From assembly GCA_044356825.1 (NCBI GenBank), contig JBIKVM010000003.1:1-46705 (forward strand): a DNA stretch of 46,705 nt, in the 5' to 3' direction. How positions within the stretch are numbered: position 1 is the first letter of the stretch; the number at the start of each line of letters is the position of its first letter. Of this stretch, positions 33,664 to 43,112 are shown one piece after another. The translations under genes were made by a program, and so were the position numbers. The notes under the pieces were generated by a model. It was given only the letters and a program-made list of their open reading frames with translations, was not told where the DNA came from and did not search any database. The stretch is from JAUREX01 sp044356825. GTDB lineage: Bacteria; Pseudomonadota; Alphaproteobacteria; Rhodobacterales; Rhodobacteraceae.

Positions 33664-36147
33664 TCAGAGGTCGAGCGCGACGCCCCTGCGGCGTGCGCTC
33701 TCGACCACGGCCTCGCGCAGGGTGGCGTGGCGGGCAAGCAGGCGGCGGAACGTCCCCTCGTCGAGGGTGAGCAGGGTGGAATGGGTGATGGCCGTCACCT
33801 GCGGGCGGATGCGCCCCTTCGTCAGCATCGCGATCTGGCCAAACATCTCGCCCCGACCGAGGCGCGTCTTGTGCCCCGCGACCTCGACCTCGACCGCGCC
33901 CGAGGCGATGAAATGCACCCGACGCATCGTGTCGCCGCGCCGCTGCACGATGGTCCCGGGATCAACATGGCGGGTCTTGAGGGCACGCTCAAGCCGGCGG
34001 AGCTGTGCTGCGTCCATGTCGGCAAAGAGCGGGAACTGCCGCACGAGTTCAGCCTTCTGCACCGCGAGGTCGAGCGCGATCCGCTCCTCGAGGCGCGCGC
34101 GCTCGGCCCCGATCCGCGCCTTGAGTCGCGCGTGCAGTTCCGGCCCGATCAGCCCGTCTTCGCGCAGGGCGTCGTATTCGCTGTCCTCATAACGCAGGGC
34201 CGCACGTCGGATATACCGCCGCTCGAGCTCCTCGGCATAGCCCGGAAACTGGAGCCTGAGGCCCTGAAGGGCGCTGTCCACCTCTTCCTCGCGCCGGCTG
34301 AGCAACTCGTGCAGCAGTTCCGCCACGCGGCGGCCGTGGATGCGCAGGATGCGCCCGTCGATGAAGTCGTGCAGGGCATGCAGGATCATGCGCTGGTCGA
34401 TCAACGTCTCAAATCGGTCGGCCGTCAACCGCCCGAGCGGGCCCGAAATCCCGAGCCGGTTGTGCAGCACGACCGCAAGACGCGCGCGCCGGCCGGTGCC
34501 GAGGCTGCGCCGGCCCGCCTGCCGATAAGCGTTGCGTCCCCCTGCCCGCGTCGCCTCGATGAGTCGGTCGGCATCCGAGAGCATGACATCGACAACCCGG
34601 GTCGAGATCACCTGCTCGCGGAACTTCTCGAGGATCATCTCGCGCTCGCGCCCCGCGAGCGCCACGAGGCCGAGCGTGATGCGGTCGCGATCCGAAATCC
34701 CCTCGCCCCGGTCCGCATCCTCGACCGCGCGGTCGAGCCGTTCGGCAAAGCGCTTGGCCTCGGCGCGCACGAGATCCTTGCCAAGGGCCTGCTCCTGCGC
34801 CGTGGTCGCGACCTGCTCACGCACCGATTGCAGCGCCACCGCGATGACCTGATTGGCAAGCGCGGTATCGAGCGGGGCAAGCCGGTCGAGGCCGAGCGCC
34901 CGGATCACGAGGCGCAGCGTCGTGCCCTGAACGAAGAGCGTGAAGAGCGTGAACCCCGTGGCGAGGATGCCCACGAGGCGCTTGACCTCGGGCGCGACCT
35001 GCGGGTTCTCGGTGACCGCGAGCGCGAGCACGAGCGTGACGGCCCCGCGCAGCCCGCCCCACAGGATCGCGAGACGATAGGGCCGCTCGACCCGCGGCGA
35101 GAGGCGCAGCCACGCCAGCACCGGCAGCATCCCCGACAGCACGAGCACCCGCGCCGCCGTCGCCGCCAGCACCACGACAAGCACGAGGCCGATGTCGGCA
35201 AGCCGCGCCTCGGCCATCAGCCGCGGGATGATGAGGGCCGCGAGCAAGAAGATGAGCGCGCCCGCCCAATGCGCGAGCATGTCCCACACGCCGCGCAGAT
35301 AGGTCCAGACGGCCGGCGATAGCCGCCCGGGCCCCGTGAGGTTGAGCGTGAGCCCCGCGACCACGACGGCGATGACGCCCGATACGCCAACACCCCGCTC
35401 GGCCATCAGATAGGCGACGTAGGGCAGCGCCACGCTGAGCGAGACCTGTGCCGCAGGAAAGCGTCCGAGCAGGCCGATGACACCGACCCAGGCCCGCGCC
35501 AGCGCCCAGCCCGCCACCGCGCCGCCGATCAGCAGCCAGGGAAAGCCCACGAGGATGTCGCGCGGCGTCGGATCGGGTACGCCCGACATCACGAAGGTCA
35601 GGAAGAAGCCGAAGAGCGCGATGGCGGCGGCATCGTTCAGGAGGCTTTCGCCCTCGACGATCCGCGCGAGCCGCTGCGGCGCCCCGATCGAGCGGAAGAT
35701 CGTGACCACCGCCGATGGATCGGTCGTCGAGACGATCGCACCGATGAGCAGGCAGGCAACCGGCGCGATCCCCGTCACGGGCACGAGCGCAAGGCCAACT
35801 GCCAGCGTCGCGACGATGACGGCCACGACCGCCAGCACAAGGATCGGCACCCAGTCATCGAGCATCCGCCGCAGGTTCAGGCCGAGCGCCACCTGAAAGA
35901 GCAGGGTCGGCAGGAAGACGAACAGGAGCAGGTCCGACCGGACCGGCGCGGCCAGAAGCCCGAGCGCCTCGGACGCCGCCGGATCGGCAAGCGTCTCGCC
36001 GGCCAGAACGGCGGCGATGCCGATGAGCGCCCCGATGACGGCAAGCACGACCGTGAAGGGCAACCGCAGCCGATCAGCGACCGGCTCTGCCAGCCCGATG
36101 ATGAGGAAAAGGCCGGCAACGGCTGCAACGATCGAAACGGGTTCCAT
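33664..36147 (-). CDS. CPA1 Na+/H+ antiporter (NhaP/SOS1-like) with C-terminal cyclic-nucleotide-binding fold
   Basis: The 827-residue protein has an N-terminal transporter domain of about twelve helices (1-420) with TTDPSAVVTIFRSIG and EGESLLNDAAAIALFGF, the ND motif of electroneutral CPA1 exchangers, and LAILWGGLRGAVTLVLAL. A long cytoplasmic helical region (430-690) is followed by a cNMP-binding-like domain (about 695-815: FPLFADMDAAQLRRLERAL, then GEMFGQIAMLTKG). In that domain the phosphate-binding Glu of FGE is Gln (FGQ) and the usual Arg-Ala pair is disrupted (RIRPQV), so cyclic nucleotide binding is doubtful. The layout resembles plant SOS1 and some bacterial NhaP. It stands alone between pyrF and coaD. 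Confidence 0.9.
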   Translation of the reverse strand: MEPVSIVAAVAGLFLIIGLAEPVADRLRLPFTVVLAVIGALIGIAAVLAGETLADPAASEALGLLAAPVRSDLLLFVFLPTLLFQVALGLNLRRMLDDWVPILVLAVVAVIVATLAVGLALVPVTGIAPVACLLIGAIVSTTDPSAVVTIFRSIGAPQRLARIVEGESLLNDAAAIALFGFFLTFVMSGVPDPTPRDILVGFPWLLIGGAVAGWALARAWVGVIGLLGRFPAAQVSLSVALPYVAYLMAERGVGVSGVIAVVVAGLTLNLTGPGRLSPAVWTYLRGVWDMLAHWAGALIFLLAALIIPRLMAEARLADIGLVLVVVLAATAARVLVLSGMLPVLAWLRLSPRVERPYRLAILWGGLRGAVTLVLALAVTENPQVAPEVKRLVGILATGFTLFTLFVQGTTLRLVIRALGLDRLAPLDTALANQVIAVALQSVREQVATTAQEQALGKDLVRAEAKRFAERLDRAVEDADRGEGISDRDRITLGLVALAGREREMILEKFREQVISTRVVDVMLSDADRLIEATRAGGRNAYRQAGRRSLGTGRRARLAVVLHNRLGISGPLGRLTADRFETLIDQRMILHALHDFIDGRILRIHGRRVAELLHELLSRREEEVDSALQGLRLQFPGYAEELERRYIRRAALRYEDSEYDALREDGLIGPELHARLKARIGAERARLEERIALDLAVQKAELVRQFPLFADMDAAQLRRLERALKTRHVDPGTIVQRRGDTMRRVHFIASGAVEVEVAGHKTRLGRGEMFGQIAMLTKGRIRPQVTAITHSTLLTLDEGTFRRLLARHATLREAVVESARRRGVALDL

Positions 36148-36201
36148 GACCTGAAGATAGTCCCGAACCGCCGCGCTGCACAGGGTAGGGGGTGCGCGAT
36201 C

Positions 36202-36702
36202 TCAGCGCTTCGCGGCAAATTTCCCGCGCAGCGCAGCGGCGACCGCGGGTGTAACGAACTTGCCCACATCGCCACCGAGCCGCCCGATTTCCTTGACGAG
36301 TTTCGAGGCAATCGCCTGGCGCTGCGCGTCGGCCATGAGGAAGACGGTTTCGATCCGCGCATCGAGGGCGCGGTTCATGCCGACCATCTGGAACTCGTAT
36401 TCGAAATCCGCCACGGCCCGCAGCCCCCTGATGATGACACCCGCGCCGACATCGCGCGCGCAATCGACGAGCAGGTTTTCGAACGGGTGGGCGACGATCT
36501 CGACCCCCTCGGCCTTGGCGATCGGGCGGCATTCGGCCTCGACCATCGCCACGCGTTCCTCGAGCGAGAAGAGCGGGCCCTTGTCGCGGTTGATCGCGAC
36601 CCCGATCACCAGCCGATCCACGAGCCGTGCCGCGCGCCCGATGATGTCGATGTGCCCGAGTGTCACCGGGTCGAAGGTGCCCGGGTAAAGTCCGATCCGC
36701 AT
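36202..36702 (-). CDS. coaD: Phosphopantetheine adenylyltransferase
   Basis: The enzyme makes dephospho-CoA from ATP and 4'-phosphopantetheine. The 166-residue product begins MRIGLYPGTFDPVTLGHIDI with the TxxHxGH-like nucleotidyltransferase motif, then GVAINRDKGPLFSLEERV, VIIRGLRAVADFEYEFQM and QAIASKLVKEIGRLGGDV, all typical of CoaD. AGAGGGG lies five bases before the ATG at 36702. Confidence 0.98.
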   Translation of the reverse strand: MRIGLYPGTFDPVTLGHIDIIGRAARLVDRLVIGVAINRDKGPLFSLEERVAMVEAECRPIAKAEGVEIVAHPFENLLVDCARDVGAGVIIRGLRAVADFEYEFQMVGMNRALDARIETVFLMADAQRQAIASKLVKEIGRLGGDVGKFVTPAVAAALRGKFAAKR

Positions 36703-36764
36703 GTCAGCCCCTCTGCGGCGCGTTCCACCGCGCGCCTTGTCTTGCCTTCCGATGCCCACAGGCG

Positions 36765-37199
36765 TCAGAAGCCCCTGATCATCCCCTCGAGCGCGTCCTT
36801 CTCGGCCGCGAGTTCGTCAAGTCGTGCCTTGACGACATCGCCGATCGAGATGAGCCCGACCATCCTGTCCGCCTCGACCACCGGCATGTGGCGAAACCGC
36901 CCCTCTGTCATCCGCTCGAGCACGCTCTGGGCGGTGTCGGCAGCCGTGCAGGTCACGATCGTGCGCGTCATGATCTCATCTACCTTCCGGCCAAGGCAGG
37001 CCGGCCCCTGCGCGGCCAGTTCGCGCACGATGTCGCGCTCCGACACGATCCCCTCGACATCCGTGCCCGTCCGGCTGACGACAAGGGCGCCGATGCGTCG
37101 CTCGGCCATCATCGCGACTGCCTCCCCCAGCCCGGCCCGCGGGCCGATCGTCGCGACCCCACCCGTCGGCTTCGACTTCATGATCTGCTGCACGATCAT
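36765..37199 (-). CDS. CBS-domain pair protein
   Basis: The 144-residue product consists of two CBS domains: MIVQQIMKSK to the first (GALVVSRTGTDVEGIVSERDIVREL) and IMTRTIVTCTAADTAQSVLE to the second (HMPVVEADRMVGLISIGDVVK), ending in a short helix. Stand-alone CBS pairs bind adenosine nucleotides and often regulate an unidentified partner. GGAGG lies five bases before the ATG. It runs toward coaD on the same strand with a 62-base gap and is divergent from mmsA. Confidence 0.9.
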   Translation of the reverse strand: MIVQQIMKSKPTGGVATIGPRAGLGEAVAMMAERRIGALVVSRTGTDVEGIVSERDIVRELAAQGPACLGRKVDEIMTRTIVTCTAADTAQSVLERMTEGRFRHMPVVEADRMVGLISIGDVVKARLDELAAEKDALEGMIRGF

Positions 37200-37386
37200 C
37201 GCGCACCTCCGTTGCCAGTGTCCCTGTCGTCGTCTCTCCGTCACTTCGGTCATTCAGGCGCAGCGTTCTTCCGCGGATCGCTTCTGTCAAGAAGCCATGA
37301 CGTAAATCCTGCGGGTTTCGCCCTTTGGTCTTTCGCAGGCCACGCCGCAAAGCTATTGTGCGACCGATCTGCAGATGGAGTCCCCG

Positions 37387-38886
37387 ATGAAGGAACTTTC
37401 CCACTGGCTGAACGGCGCCCCCGTCGCGGGCACCTCCGGCCGCTTCGCCGATGTCTTCAACCCCGCCACCGGCGAGGTGCAGGCGCGCGTGCCGCTCGCC
37501 TCGAAATCCGAACTCGACGTGGCGGTGGCAGCGGCGGCGGCGGCGCAGCCCAAATGGGGCGCGACCAACCCGCAGCGGCGCGCGCGCGTGATGATGGAAT
37601 TCGTCCGCCTCGTGAACCGCGACATGGACAAGCTCGCCGAGGTGCTGAGCAGCGAGCACGGCAAGACCTTCGCGGATTCCAAGGGCGACATCCAGCGCGG
37701 GGTCGAGGTGGTCGAGTTCTGCATCGGCGCGCCGCATCTGCTCAAGGGCGAGTTCACCGACAGCGCGGGACCGGGGATCGACCTCTATTCGCTGCGCCAG
37801 CCGCTCGGGGTGGTGGCCGGCATCACACCCTTCAACTTCCCCGCCATGATCCCGATGTGGAAGCTCGCCCCCGCCATCGTCTGCGGCAACGCGATGATCC
37901 TCAAACCCTCCGAGCGCGACCCCTCGGTGCCCATGATGCTGGCCGCGCTGATGAAGGAGGCGGGGCTGCCCGACGGGATCCTGCAGGTCATCAACGGCGA
38001 CAAGGAAGCGGTGGACGCGATCCTCGACAACCCGGTGATCCAGGCCGTGGGCTTCGTGGGTTCAACCCCGATCGCGCAATACATCTATGCGCGCGGCTGC
38101 GCGGCGGGCAAGCGCGTGCAGTGCTTCGGCGGCGCCAAGAACCACATGATCATCATGCCCGACGCCGACCTCGACCAGGCGGCGGATGCGTTGGTGGGCG
38201 CGGGCTACGGCGCGGCCGGCGAGCGGTGCATGGCGATCTCGGTCGCGGTGCCCGTGGGCGACAAGACGGCCGACGCGCTGATGGAGCGCCTCGTGCCCAA
38301 GGTCGAGAAGCTGCGCGTCGGCCCGTGGACGGCCGGCGCCGACATCGACTATGGCCCCGTCGTGACGGCAGCCGCCAAGGCCAACATCCTGCGGCTGGTG
38401 GAAACGGGCGTGGCGCAGGGCGCCAAGCTGCGCGTCGATGGCCGCAACTTCAACCTGCAGGGCTACGAGAAGGGCTTCTTCGTCGGCCCGCATCTTTTTG
38501 ACCACGTCACGCCCGAGATGGACATCTACCGCACCGAGATCTTCGGGCCGGTCCTCTCGACCGTGCGGGCGCAGAGCTACGAAGAGGCGCTGAAGCTCGC
38601 GATGGACCACGAATACGGCAACGGCATCGCGATCTTCACCCGCGACGGCGACACGGCGCGCGATTTCGTGAACCGGGTGAACGTGGGGATGGTCGGGGTG
38701 AACTTCCCCATTCCGGTGCCGCTCGCCTATCACACCTTCGGCGGCTGGAAGAAATCCTCCTTCGGCGATCTCAACCAGCACGGGCCGGACGCGTTCCGCT
38801 TCTACACCCGCACCAAGACGGTGACGGCGCGCTGGCCTTCGGGCATCAAGGAAGGTGCGGCCTTCAACTTCAAGCAGATGGACTGA
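37387..38886 (+). CDS. mmsA: Methylmalonate-semialdehyde dehydrogenase (acylating)
   Basis: The enzyme converts methylmalonate semialdehyde to propionyl-CoA (and malonate semialdehyde to acetyl-CoA) in valine and thymine breakdown. The 499-residue product has FADVFNPATGEVQARVP, PFNFPAMIPMWKLAPA, LKPSERDPSVPMMLA, FGGAKNHMIIMPDADLDQA and the catalytic Cys in GYGAAGERCMAISVAV (about residue 281). The ATG at 37387 gives the usual MmsA start; an in-frame ATG at 37375 is possible. It leads the valine catabolism operon. The 187-base upstream region holds a short gcttct/agaagc hairpin (37280-37295) and no clear regulator site. Confidence 0.97.
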   Translation: MKELSHWLNGAPVAGTSGRFADVFNPATGEVQARVPLASKSELDVAVAAAAAAQPKWGATNPQRRARVMMEFVRLVNRDMDKLAEVLSSEHGKTFADSKGDIQRGVEVVEFCIGAPHLLKGEFTDSAGPGIDLYSLRQPLGVVAGITPFNFPAMIPMWKLAPAIVCGNAMILKPSERDPSVPMMLAALMKEAGLPDGILQVINGDKEAVDAILDNPVIQAVGFVGSTPIAQYIYARGCAAGKRVQCFGGAKNHMIIMPDADLDQAADALVGAGYGAAGERCMAISVAVPVGDKTADALMERLVPKVEKLRVGPWTAGADIDYGPVVTAAAKANILRLVETGVAQGAKLRVDGRNFNLQGYEKGFFVGPHLFDHVTPEMDIYRTEIFGPVLSTVRAQSYEEALKLAMDHEYGNGIAIFTRDGDTARDFVNRVNVGMVGVNFPIPVPLAYHTFGGWKKSSFGDLNQHGPDAFRFYTRTKTVTARWPSGIKEGAAFNFKQMD

Positions 38887-38904
38887 GGCCGGCCGGGGGG
38901 CAGG

Positions 38905-40050
38905 ATGGATTTCGCGCCGACCGAGGAGCAACAGGCGATCCTCGCGCTCGCGCGCGAGGTCGGCGCGGAACAGATCGCGCCCCACGCCCGCCGGTGGGAG
39001 GGCGAGGGGACGATCCCCCGCGATCTCTGGCCCAAGCTTGCCGCGCTGGGCTTCGGGGGGCTCTGCGTCTCCGCTGCGGCCGGGGGCGCGGGGCTGGGCC
39101 GGCTCGAGGCGGCGCTCGTGTTCGAGGGGCTGGCGATGGCCTGCCCCTCGGTCGCGGCCTTCCTGTCGATCCACAACATGTGCGCGACCATGATCGACCG
39201 CCACGGCACGGCGGCGCAAAAGGCGCGCCTGCTCGGCCCCGCGGTCGGGATGGAAACGATCCTCTCCTATTGCCTCACCGAACCCGGCAGCGGGTCGGAT
39301 GCGGCGGCGCTGCGCACCCGGGCCGAGCGCACGAACGAGGGATGGAGCCTGACCGGCACCAAGGCCTTCATCTCGGGCGGGGGCTATTCGGATGCCTATA
39401 TCGTCATGGCGCGCTCGGGCGGCGAGGGGCCGGGCGGCATCTCGGCCCTGATCGTCGAGGCGGGCGCACCGGGGCTGTCGTTCGGGGCGCTCGAGGACAA
39501 GATGGGCTGGCGCAGCCAGCCGACGCGGCAGGTGCAGCTTGACGGCTGCGCGGTCGGCGCCGAGGCGCTGCTCGGGCCCGAGGGGGCGGGATTTCGCCTC
39601 GCGATGGAGGGGCTCGACGGCGGGCGCCTCAACATCGCGGCGTGCTCGCTCGGGGGCGCGCAGGCCGCGCTCGATCGCACGCGCGCCTACATGGCCGAGC
39701 GGATGGCGTTCGGCCGCACGCTCGACCAGTTCCAGGCGCTCCAGTTCCGCCTGGCCGAGATGGAGATCGAGATCGAGGCCGCGCGCCTCTTTTTGCGCCA
39801 GGCGGCGTGGAAGCTCGACCGTGGCGCGCCCGATGCGACCAAGGCCTGCGCGATGGCCAAGGCCTTCGTGACCGAGGCCTGCAGCCGCATCGCCGATCAG
39901 TGCCTGCAACTGCACGGCGGCTATGGCTATCTGGCCGATTATGGAATCGAGAAGATCGTGCGCGACCTGCGCGTGCACCGCATCCTCGAGGGCACGAACG
40001 AGATCATGCGCCTCATCGTCGCGCGCAGCCTGATCGGGGGGCGCGGATGA
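38905..40050 (+). CDS. Isobutyryl-CoA dehydrogenase-like acyl-CoA dehydrogenase
   Basis: The 381-residue flavoprotein oxidises a short branched acyl-CoA; the mms context points to isobutyryl-CoA from valine. Landmarks are FAPTEEQQAILALAREV, YCLTEPGSGSDAAALRTRA (FAD loop), TGTKAFISGGGYSDAYIVM, RMAFGRTLDQFQALQFRLA, QLHGGYGYLADYGIEKIVRD and RVHRILEGTNEIMRLIVAR with the catalytic Glu. It follows mmsA by 18 bases and overlaps the next gene by four bases. Confidence 0.9.
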   Translation: MDFAPTEEQQAILALAREVGAEQIAPHARRWEGEGTIPRDLWPKLAALGFGGLCVSAAAGGAGLGRLEAALVFEGLAMACPSVAAFLSIHNMCATMIDRHGTAAQKARLLGPAVGMETILSYCLTEPGSGSDAAALRTRAERTNEGWSLTGTKAFISGGGYSDAYIVMARSGGEGPGGISALIVEAGAPGLSFGALEDKMGWRSQPTRQVQLDGCAVGAEALLGPEGAGFRLAMEGLDGGRLNIAACSLGGAQAALDRTRAYMAERMAFGRTLDQFQALQFRLAEMEIEIEAARLFLRQAAWKLDRGAPDATKACAMAKAFVTEACSRIADQCLQLHGGYGYLADYGIEKIVRDLRVHRILEGTNEIMRLIVARSLIGGRG

Positions 40051-41084
40051 GCGATCTGGCCGTGCGGATCGAGGGGGTGGCGGGGCGCATCACCTTTGCC
40101 CGGCCGCAGGCGCTCAATGCGCTCACGCATGCGATGTCGCGCGCGATCGAGGCCGCTCTCGATGCCTGGCGCGACGATCCGGCCGTCAGGGTCGTGCTGA
40201 TCGACGCCGAGGGGCCGCGAGCCTTCTGCGCGGGCGGCGACATCGCGGCGATGTATCATGCCGGGCGGGCGGGCGATTTCGACGCCGCGCGCCGCTTCTG
40301 GCGCGACGAATACCGCATGAACGCCAAGATCGCGGCCTGGCCCAAGCCCATCGTCGCGCTGATGCAGGGGTTCGTGATGGGCGGCGGCGTCGGCGTGGGC
40401 GGGCATGCGCACCATCGCATCGTGGGCGAGACCGCGCAGGTCGCGATGCCCGAATGCGGCATCGGCCTCGTGCCCGATGTCGGCGGATCGTGGCTCCTGG
40501 CGCGTGCGCCGGGGCGGGCGGGGGAATACCTCGGCCTGACAGGGGCGCGGATGGGGCCGGGCGATGCGATCTGGGCGGGCTTTGCCGACCGCTTCGTGCC
40601 CGAGGCCGACTGGCCCGCGCTGACGCGCGCGCTGGTGGCGACGGGCGATCTGGCGGCCATTCCCGACCACCCCGCGCCGGCCTCTCGCCTTGCCGCGGCG
40701 ATGGCGGCGCTGGACGGGGCCTTCGCCGCCCCGACGGTCGGCGACATCGCGGCCGCACTCGGCGCCATCGACACGCCCGAGGCGGCGGCGGCGCGCGCGG
40801 CGATCGCGCGCAACGCCCCCCTCTCGATGGCCGCGACGCTTGCGATCGTGCGCGCCGCGCGCGAGGACCGCGACCTGCGCGCCGCCATCGCGCGCGAGTT
40901 CCGCTTTACCGCCCGCGCCCTTCAGGCGGGGGATTTCCTCGAGGGCGTGCGCGCGCAGGTGATCGACAAGGACCGCACCCCGCGCTGGCGGCACGCCGGG
41001 CCCGGGGCGGTCGATCCGGCCGAGGTGGCGGCGATGCTCGCCCCGCTCGGCCCCGAGTGGCGGATATGGGAGGACATCGCATGA
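40047..41084 (+). CDS. 3-Hydroxyisobutyryl-CoA hydrolase (enoyl-CoA hydratase family)
   Basis: The 345-residue product is a crotonase-fold thioesterase expected to release 3-hydroxyisobutyrate from its CoA ester. It shows ITFARPQALNALTHAMSRAI, FCAGGDIAAMYHAGRAG, YRMNAKIAAWPKPIVALMQG and FVMGGGVGVGGHAHHRIV, then MPECGIGLVPDVGGSW. The length and PECGIGLxPDxGGSWLL match the HIBYL-CoA hydrolase branch rather than classic enoyl-CoA hydratases of about 260 residues. ATGA overlaps join it to the genes on both sides. The alternative reading, a hydratase on another branched acyl-CoA, is less likely in this operon. Confidence 0.9.
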   Translation: MSDLAVRIEGVAGRITFARPQALNALTHAMSRAIEAALDAWRDDPAVRVVLIDAEGPRAFCAGGDIAAMYHAGRAGDFDAARRFWRDEYRMNAKIAAWPKPIVALMQGFVMGGGVGVGGHAHHRIVGETAQVAMPECGIGLVPDVGGSWLLARAPGRAGEYLGLTGARMGPGDAIWAGFADRFVPEADWPALTRALVATGDLAAIPDHPAPASRLAAAMAALDGAFAAPTVGDIAAALGAIDTPEAAAARAAIARNAPLSMAATLAIVRAAREDRDLRAAIAREFRFTARALQAGDFLEGVRAQVIDKDRTPRWRHAGPGAVDPAEVAAMLAPLGPEWRIWEDIA

Positions 41085-41953
41085 AGATCGGGTTCGTCGG
41101 GCTGGGCAACATGGGCGCGCCGATGGCCGCGAACCTCGCGCGCGCGGGCCATGCGGTGGCGGGCTTCGATCTGCGCGCGCCGCTGCCCGAGGGGGTCGCG
41201 GGTGCCGCGTCGGCCGCCGAGGCCGCGCGGGGCGCCGAGGTCGTCATCACCATGCTGCCCGACGGCGCGATCCTGCGCCGGGTCGCGGCCGAGGTCATCC
41301 CCGCCATGGCGCCGGGCGCGGTGCTCTGCGATTGCTCGACCGTCGATGTCGAGAGCGCGCGCTGGCTGCACGAGGCCGCGGCGGCGGCGGGGCTGGGGTC
41401 GCTCGACGCGCCGGTGTCGGGCGGGGTGGGCGGGGCGGCGGCGGGAACGCTGACCTTCATGGCCGGCGGGTCCGATGCGGCGTTTGCGGCCGTCCTGCCG
41501 CTCTTCGAGGTGATGGGCCGCAAGGCCGTGCATTGCGGCGGGGCAGGCGCCGGCCAGGCCGCCAAGATCTGCAACAACATGATCCTGGGCGTGACCATGA
41601 TCGCGACCTGCGAGGCCTTCGCGCTGGCCGATCGGCTGGGGCTGGCGCGGCAGAAGATGTTCGATGTCGTCTCGACCTCATCGGGCCAGTCCTGGACCAT
41701 GACGGCCTATTGCCCCGCCCCGGGCGTCGGTCCGCAGAGCCCCGCCGACAACGGCTATCGCCCCGGCTTCGCGGCGGACCTCATGCTCAAGGATCTGCGG
41801 CTGTCGCAGCAGGCGGCCGCCTCGGCCGATGCCGACACGCCGATGGGCGCGCTCGCGGCCGAGCTTTATCGCCGCTTCGTCGAGGACGAGGACGGCGCGG
41901 GGCGCGACTTTTCGGCCATGCTGCCGCGGTTCGAGGGGCGCGGCCGCGGCTGA
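41081..41953 (+). CDS. mmsB: 3-Hydroxyisobutyrate dehydrogenase
   Basis: The enzyme oxidises 3-hydroxyisobutyrate to methylmalonate semialdehyde, the substrate of MmsA. The 290-residue product has the NAD motif IGFVGLGNMGAPMAANLARA (2-21), VITMLPDG, DCSTVDVESAR, DAPVSGGVGGAAAGTLTFM and the catalytic Lys in GAGQAAKICNNMILG. GGGAGG lies about eight bases before the ATG. It closes the operon; argE converges three bases later. Confidence 0.97.
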   Translation: MKIGFVGLGNMGAPMAANLARAGHAVAGFDLRAPLPEGVAGAASAAEAARGAEVVITMLPDGAILRRVAAEVIPAMAPGAVLCDCSTVDVESARWLHEAAAAAGLGSLDAPVSGGVGGAAAGTLTFMAGGSDAAFAAVLPLFEVMGRKAVHCGGAGAGQAAKICNNMILGVTMIATCEAFALADRLGLARQKMFDVVSTSSGQSWTMTAYCPAPGVGPQSPADNGYRPGFAADLMLKDLRLSQQAAASADADTPMGALAAELYRRFVEDEDGAGRDFSAMLPRFEGRGRG

Positions 41954-41956
41954 CCC

Positions 41957-43111
41957 TCAGCGCAGCGTCGCCACCAGACGCGCGAGCATCGCCTCGCAGG
42001 CGGCGAACTGGCTTTCCTCCAGCCATTCGTCGGCGCGGTGGGCCTCGGCCATCGACCCCGGGCCGCAAACCAGCGCGGGCCAGCCGAGGGCCGCGAAAAA
42101 ACCCGCCTCGGTGCCGTAATCGACGCGCGTGACGCGCGTGCCGGCGGGCAGAACCGCCCGGAGCACAGAGACGGCCTCGGCATCGGGGGGCGTCTCGAGG
42201 CCCGGATAGCGGGCGCGCTCGCTCAGGCTGATGGCGGCCGCGGGATGGCGCGCCGCGGCCACGATGGCCGCCGCGCCGGCCCGGATCTCCGACAGGATCG
42301 CGTCGGGATCCTCGGCGGCGGTGTGGCGGATCTCGAACCCGATCTCGCACCGCTCGGGCACGATGTTGAGGGCGGCGCCCCCCGCCATGGTGCCCGCATG
42401 CACCGTGGCATGCGGCACCTCGTAGCCCGGCACGCGCGCCCCCCCTTGGGCGATGCGGGCCTGCACCGCGCGCAAGAGGCCGAGGAAATCGGCCCCGAGG
42501 TGCAGCGCGTTCATGTGCAGCGGCGCGCGCGCGGAATGGCCCGCCTCGCCCGTGCAGACGGCATCGAGCGCGATCTTGCCCTTGTGGCCGGTCACGATCC
42601 GCATCGAGGTCGGCTCACCCACCAGCACGAGGGCGGGGGCGGGGAGAAGCGACGCGAGGCGGGGCGCCATCTCGGCGATGCCGCGACAGCCGATCTCCTC
42701 GTCATAAGACAGAACGAGCGTCAGCGGCCGCGCGAGCAGCCCCTGCCCCGCCGCGCGCGCGGCACCGAGGGCGGCATCGAGGGCGGCGGCCAGAAACCCC
42801 TTCATGTCCGCCGTGCCGCGGCCGAAAAGCCGCCCGCCCTCGGCGTGGAGCGTGAAGGGATCGCGCGACCACGCCTGCCCCGCCACCGGCACGACATCCA
42901 TATGCGCCGAGAGGACGACGCCGCCCGCCACCGCCGGGCCGATCCGGGCGACGAGGCCCATGCGCGCGCCATCCGCGCGGGGCAGGCGCACGACCTCGGC
43001 CCCGGCGTCGGCCAGAAGGTCCGCGATCCAGTCCGCGATGGCGTGGTTGGGCGTCCCCGCGAGCGAGGGGAAGGCGACGAGGCGGCCGAGGATCTCGCGG
43101 CTCGCGGGCAT
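41957..43111 (-). CDS. argE: Acetylornithine deacetylase / M20 peptidase family
   Basis: The 384-residue product is a zinc-dependent deacylase of the M20 family. Metal ligands are seen in SAHMDVVPV (His, Asp), GRGTADMKGFLA (bridging Asp), SYDEEIGCRG (catalytic Glu and metal Glu) and MAEAHRADEW (His). Sequence is closest to the ArgE branch, which hydrolyses N-acetylornithine. It starts one base after the stop codon of the flavoprotein gene, so it might instead act on an N-acylated amine or amino acid in that pathway. I favour the ArgE fold assignment and leave the substrate open. Confidence 0.85.
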   Translation of the reverse strand: MPASREILGRLVAFPSLAGTPNHAIADWIADLLADAGAEVVRLPRADGARMGLVARIGPAVAGGVVLSAHMDVVPVAGQAWSRDPFTLHAEGGRLFGRGTADMKGFLAAALDAALGAARAAGQGLLARPLTLVLSYDEEIGCRGIAEMAPRLASLLPAPALVLVGEPTSMRIVTGHKGKIALDAVCTGEAGHSARAPLHMNALHLGADFLGLLRAVQARIAQGGARVPGYEVPHATVHAGTMAGGAALNIVPERCEIGFEIRHTAAEDPDAILSEIRAGAAAIVAAARHPAAAISLSERARYPGLETPPDAEAVSVLRAVLPAGTRVTRVDYGTEAGFFAALGWPALVCGPGSMAEAHRADEWLEESQFAACEAMLARLVATLR

Positions 43112-43112
43112 G

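Noticed and set aside
32980..35322. A plus-strand open frame of about 780 codons across pyrF and the antiporter gene.
   Set aside because: Arg/Glu/His-rich composition typical of antisense frames in GC-rich DNA, with no motif.
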